5,813 nt of DNA from Singulisphaera sp. GP187 (GTDB taxonomy: Bacteria > Planctomycetota > Phycisphaerae > Phycisphaerales > SM1A02): the NCBI GenBank assembly GCA_945896765.1, contig CAMDEL010000110.1, forward strand, positions 1 through 5,813, written 5' to 3'. The notes under the pieces were generated by a model. That model had not been told where the DNA came from. It made no database searches and saw only the letters and a list, made by a program, of their open reading frames with translations. Within the stretch, counting starts at the first letter, position 1, and each line of letters opens with the position of its first letter. The position numbers and the translations under genes are program-made. This document shows, piece after piece, positions 5,254 to 5,813 of this stretch.

Positions 5254-5445
5254 CGACCGTTTCGCGCTCGCAAGCCCAACTCTTTTAAACAAAAGTCATC
5301 GCTGCTGTGGAAGTGCTTTCACGCGCACTTTGATCACTTCACGGCCGCGTATCCGCGCGACCATCAATCACGCTACGGCGTGTTGCGCGGTGTGATCCCA
5401 GAAGTGGTTGACAAGTTCATCGGTGGCGAGAAGCGAAGATCATGA
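5254..5445 (+). pseudogene. N-terminal fragment of an IS91-type transposase
   Basis: The plus-strand frame reads 'PFRARKPNSFKQKSSLLWKC' then 'FHAHFDHFTAAYPRDHQSRY' then 'GVLRGVIPEVVDKFI' before ending in GGEKRRS and TGA 5443-5445. IS91-family transposases start the same way: '(F/Y)RPRxPExSxLYxxVxxHFxEFxxxYxERFxxRYGxWRPVxxxVVxxFLxCGDLxxGFARVRC', leading into the Zn-binding cysteines. Here the match stops exactly before the CGD and GFARVRC motifs, and nothing of the Zn site or the catalytic tyrosine domain follows, so it is a dead fragment. The frame stays open upstream to 5143, but that Arg-rich part is not recognisable. It sits about 100 bp after repeat copy 2, while the opposite end of such a transposase follows copy 1. 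Confidence 0.55.
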
Positions 5446-5634
5446 TTGAGAAATGGGGGTCGCCACTACAACGAAGTCAGATCGCACAGTTCAGTTGGCG
5501 ACAAACCGCCTGCTCCAGAAACAATCGTCACTAGACCAAACACTGCGGTGTCACGCATGACCACGCAAAGTGTTTGCAAAGTTGGTCACGACCCTGAATC
5601 TGGGTCCATTTGAAGTGAGAAATTTCAGTTTGGC
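5446..5634. other. Intergenic stretch before the PadR-type gene
   Basis: No supported gene. It contains an imperfect hairpin at 5537-5576 and a weak seven-base inverted repeat GTCGCCA/TGGCGAC (5459-5465 and 5496-5502). A 30-codon minus-strand frame (5466-5558) exists but has no Shine-Dalgarno site or recognisable family. Confidence 0.4.
5537..5576. repeat. Long imperfect inverted repeat
   Basis: CAAACACT (5537-5544) pairs with AGTGTTTG (5569-5576). Inside it, GCG..GTCA (5545-5553) pairs with TGAC..CGC (5558-5566) with a two-base mismatch and a short bulge, around a CGCA loop. No T run follows. It could be a regulator site, a remnant of a mobile element end, or a structured RNA. Confidence 0.45.
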
Positions 5635-5666
5635 TTGACGTGCATACTATGCCACATATAGTATGC
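5635..5666 (+). promoter_or_regulatory. Sigma70-type promoter with overlapping palindromic operator of the PadR-type gene
   Basis: TTGACG (5635-5640) and TATAGT (5657-5662), 16 bases apart, make a good housekeeping promoter. A perfect nine-base inverted repeat, GCATACTAT (5642-5650) and ATAGTATGC (5658-5666) with a 7-base spacer, fills the space between the boxes and covers the -10. PadR-family repressors commonly bind palindromes of this size over their own promoter, so autorepression is inferred. Confidence 0.75.
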
Positions 5667-5682
5667 GCCAAGGAGATATCAC

Positions 5683-5813
5683 ATGAAACCAGTCGAAGGC
5701 GAATTCTTGCGCGGAGTTGGACCAGTTGCTGTTCTGAAACTGCTTGAATGCGGACAGATGTATGGATATGAAATTGTGGAGGCGCTTGAAAAGCGCACCG
5801 AAGGCGTGCTGGC
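5683..5813 (+). CDS. PadR-family transcriptional regulator, 3' end outside window
   Basis: ATG 5683 with AAGGAG at 5670-5675, seven bases upstream, the strongest ribosome binding site in the window. The 43 visible residues begin 'MKPVEGEFLRGVGPVAVLKL' and contain 'MYGYEIVEALEKRTEGVL'. This is the hallmark start of the PadR winged-helix DNA-binding domain: a first helix 'LxxGxxxxxxLxxL' and then the nearly invariant 'YGYEI' at the start of the second helix. The recognition helix and the C-terminal dimerisation helix are beyond the window. PadR proteins are usually ligand-responsive repressors of an adjacent membrane or transporter gene, which would be expected just downstream. The overlapping palindrome and promoter suggest autoregulation. 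It appears intact and unrelated to the remnants before it. Confidence 0.85.
   Translation, partial: MKPVEGEFLRGVGPVAVLKLLECGQMYGYEIVEALEKRTEGVL

Noticed and set aside
5466..5558. 30-codon minus-strand ORF ('MRDTAVFGLVTIVSGAGG' start) before padR
   Set aside because: Looks protein-like but has no ribosome site or promoter, overlaps the inverted repeat, and is too short to judge.
1..5813. CRISPR array, tRNA or rRNA genes
   Set aside because: No regularly spaced repeats and no sequence resembling tRNA or rRNA were seen on either strand.

Overview
The window looks like an accessory region of a planctomycete-like chromosome (Planctomycetota). This is inferred from gene style, not from any marker gene. 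The pointers are two proteins with an N-terminal GYF_2-type domain joined to a membrane segment and an outer domain, a formylglycine-generating-enzyme-like (FGE/SUMF1) C-terminal domain, a secretin-pilin-like 'YSvGxDGxDxxG' tail on an otherwise uncharacterised protein, degraded IS91-type transposase pieces, a chagasin-like protein, and weak or absent Shine-Dalgarno sites on several genes.

Layout. 1-600: 3' part of an uncharacterised CDS. 716-1346: a patchwork of gene remnants, comprising the last residues of an MFS transporter (minus strand) that abut a 5'-truncated chagasin-like gene, followed by the frameshifted C-terminal end of an IS91-type transposase. 1347-1583: non-coding, with two competing hairpins. 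1584-4554: the intact core, made of a GYF_2-TM-Ig-like protein, a 32-codon ORF with a good Shine-Dalgarno site, and a GYF_2-TM-FGE-like protein. All three lie in one direction with short gaps and probably form an operon. 4555-4900: non-coding and hairpin-rich. 4901-5445: a second copy of the chagasin-like 3' end (about 96% identical over about 164 bp) fused to unrelated upstream sequence and followed by the N-terminal end of an IS91-type transposase. 5446-5634: non-coding. 5635-5813: a promoter with an overlapping inverted repeat, then the start of a PadR-family regulator that runs off the window.

The most interesting signal is the last ~120 bp of the FGE-like gene. Between the conserved residues of the RGGSW...CR...GFGFR motif, sixteen consecutive variable-site codons in three blocks all have the form NNC, in a GC-rich patch unlike the rest of the gene. 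This is what adenine-targeted mutagenesis of AAC-rich template DNA produces in the variable region of a diversity-generating retroelement (DGR) target of the C-type-lectin/FGE fold. No template repeat or reverse transcriptase is visible here, so the rest of the system would lie outside the window, act in trans, or be lost.

Inferred working model: the two GYF_2 proteins are co-expressed single-pass membrane proteins with matching cytoplasmic adaptor domains. One displays an Ig-like domain, the other a possibly hypervariable ligand-binding domain. The flanking direct repeats and transposase fragments show that this cassette sits in a rearranged, mobile-element-scarred neighbourhood.
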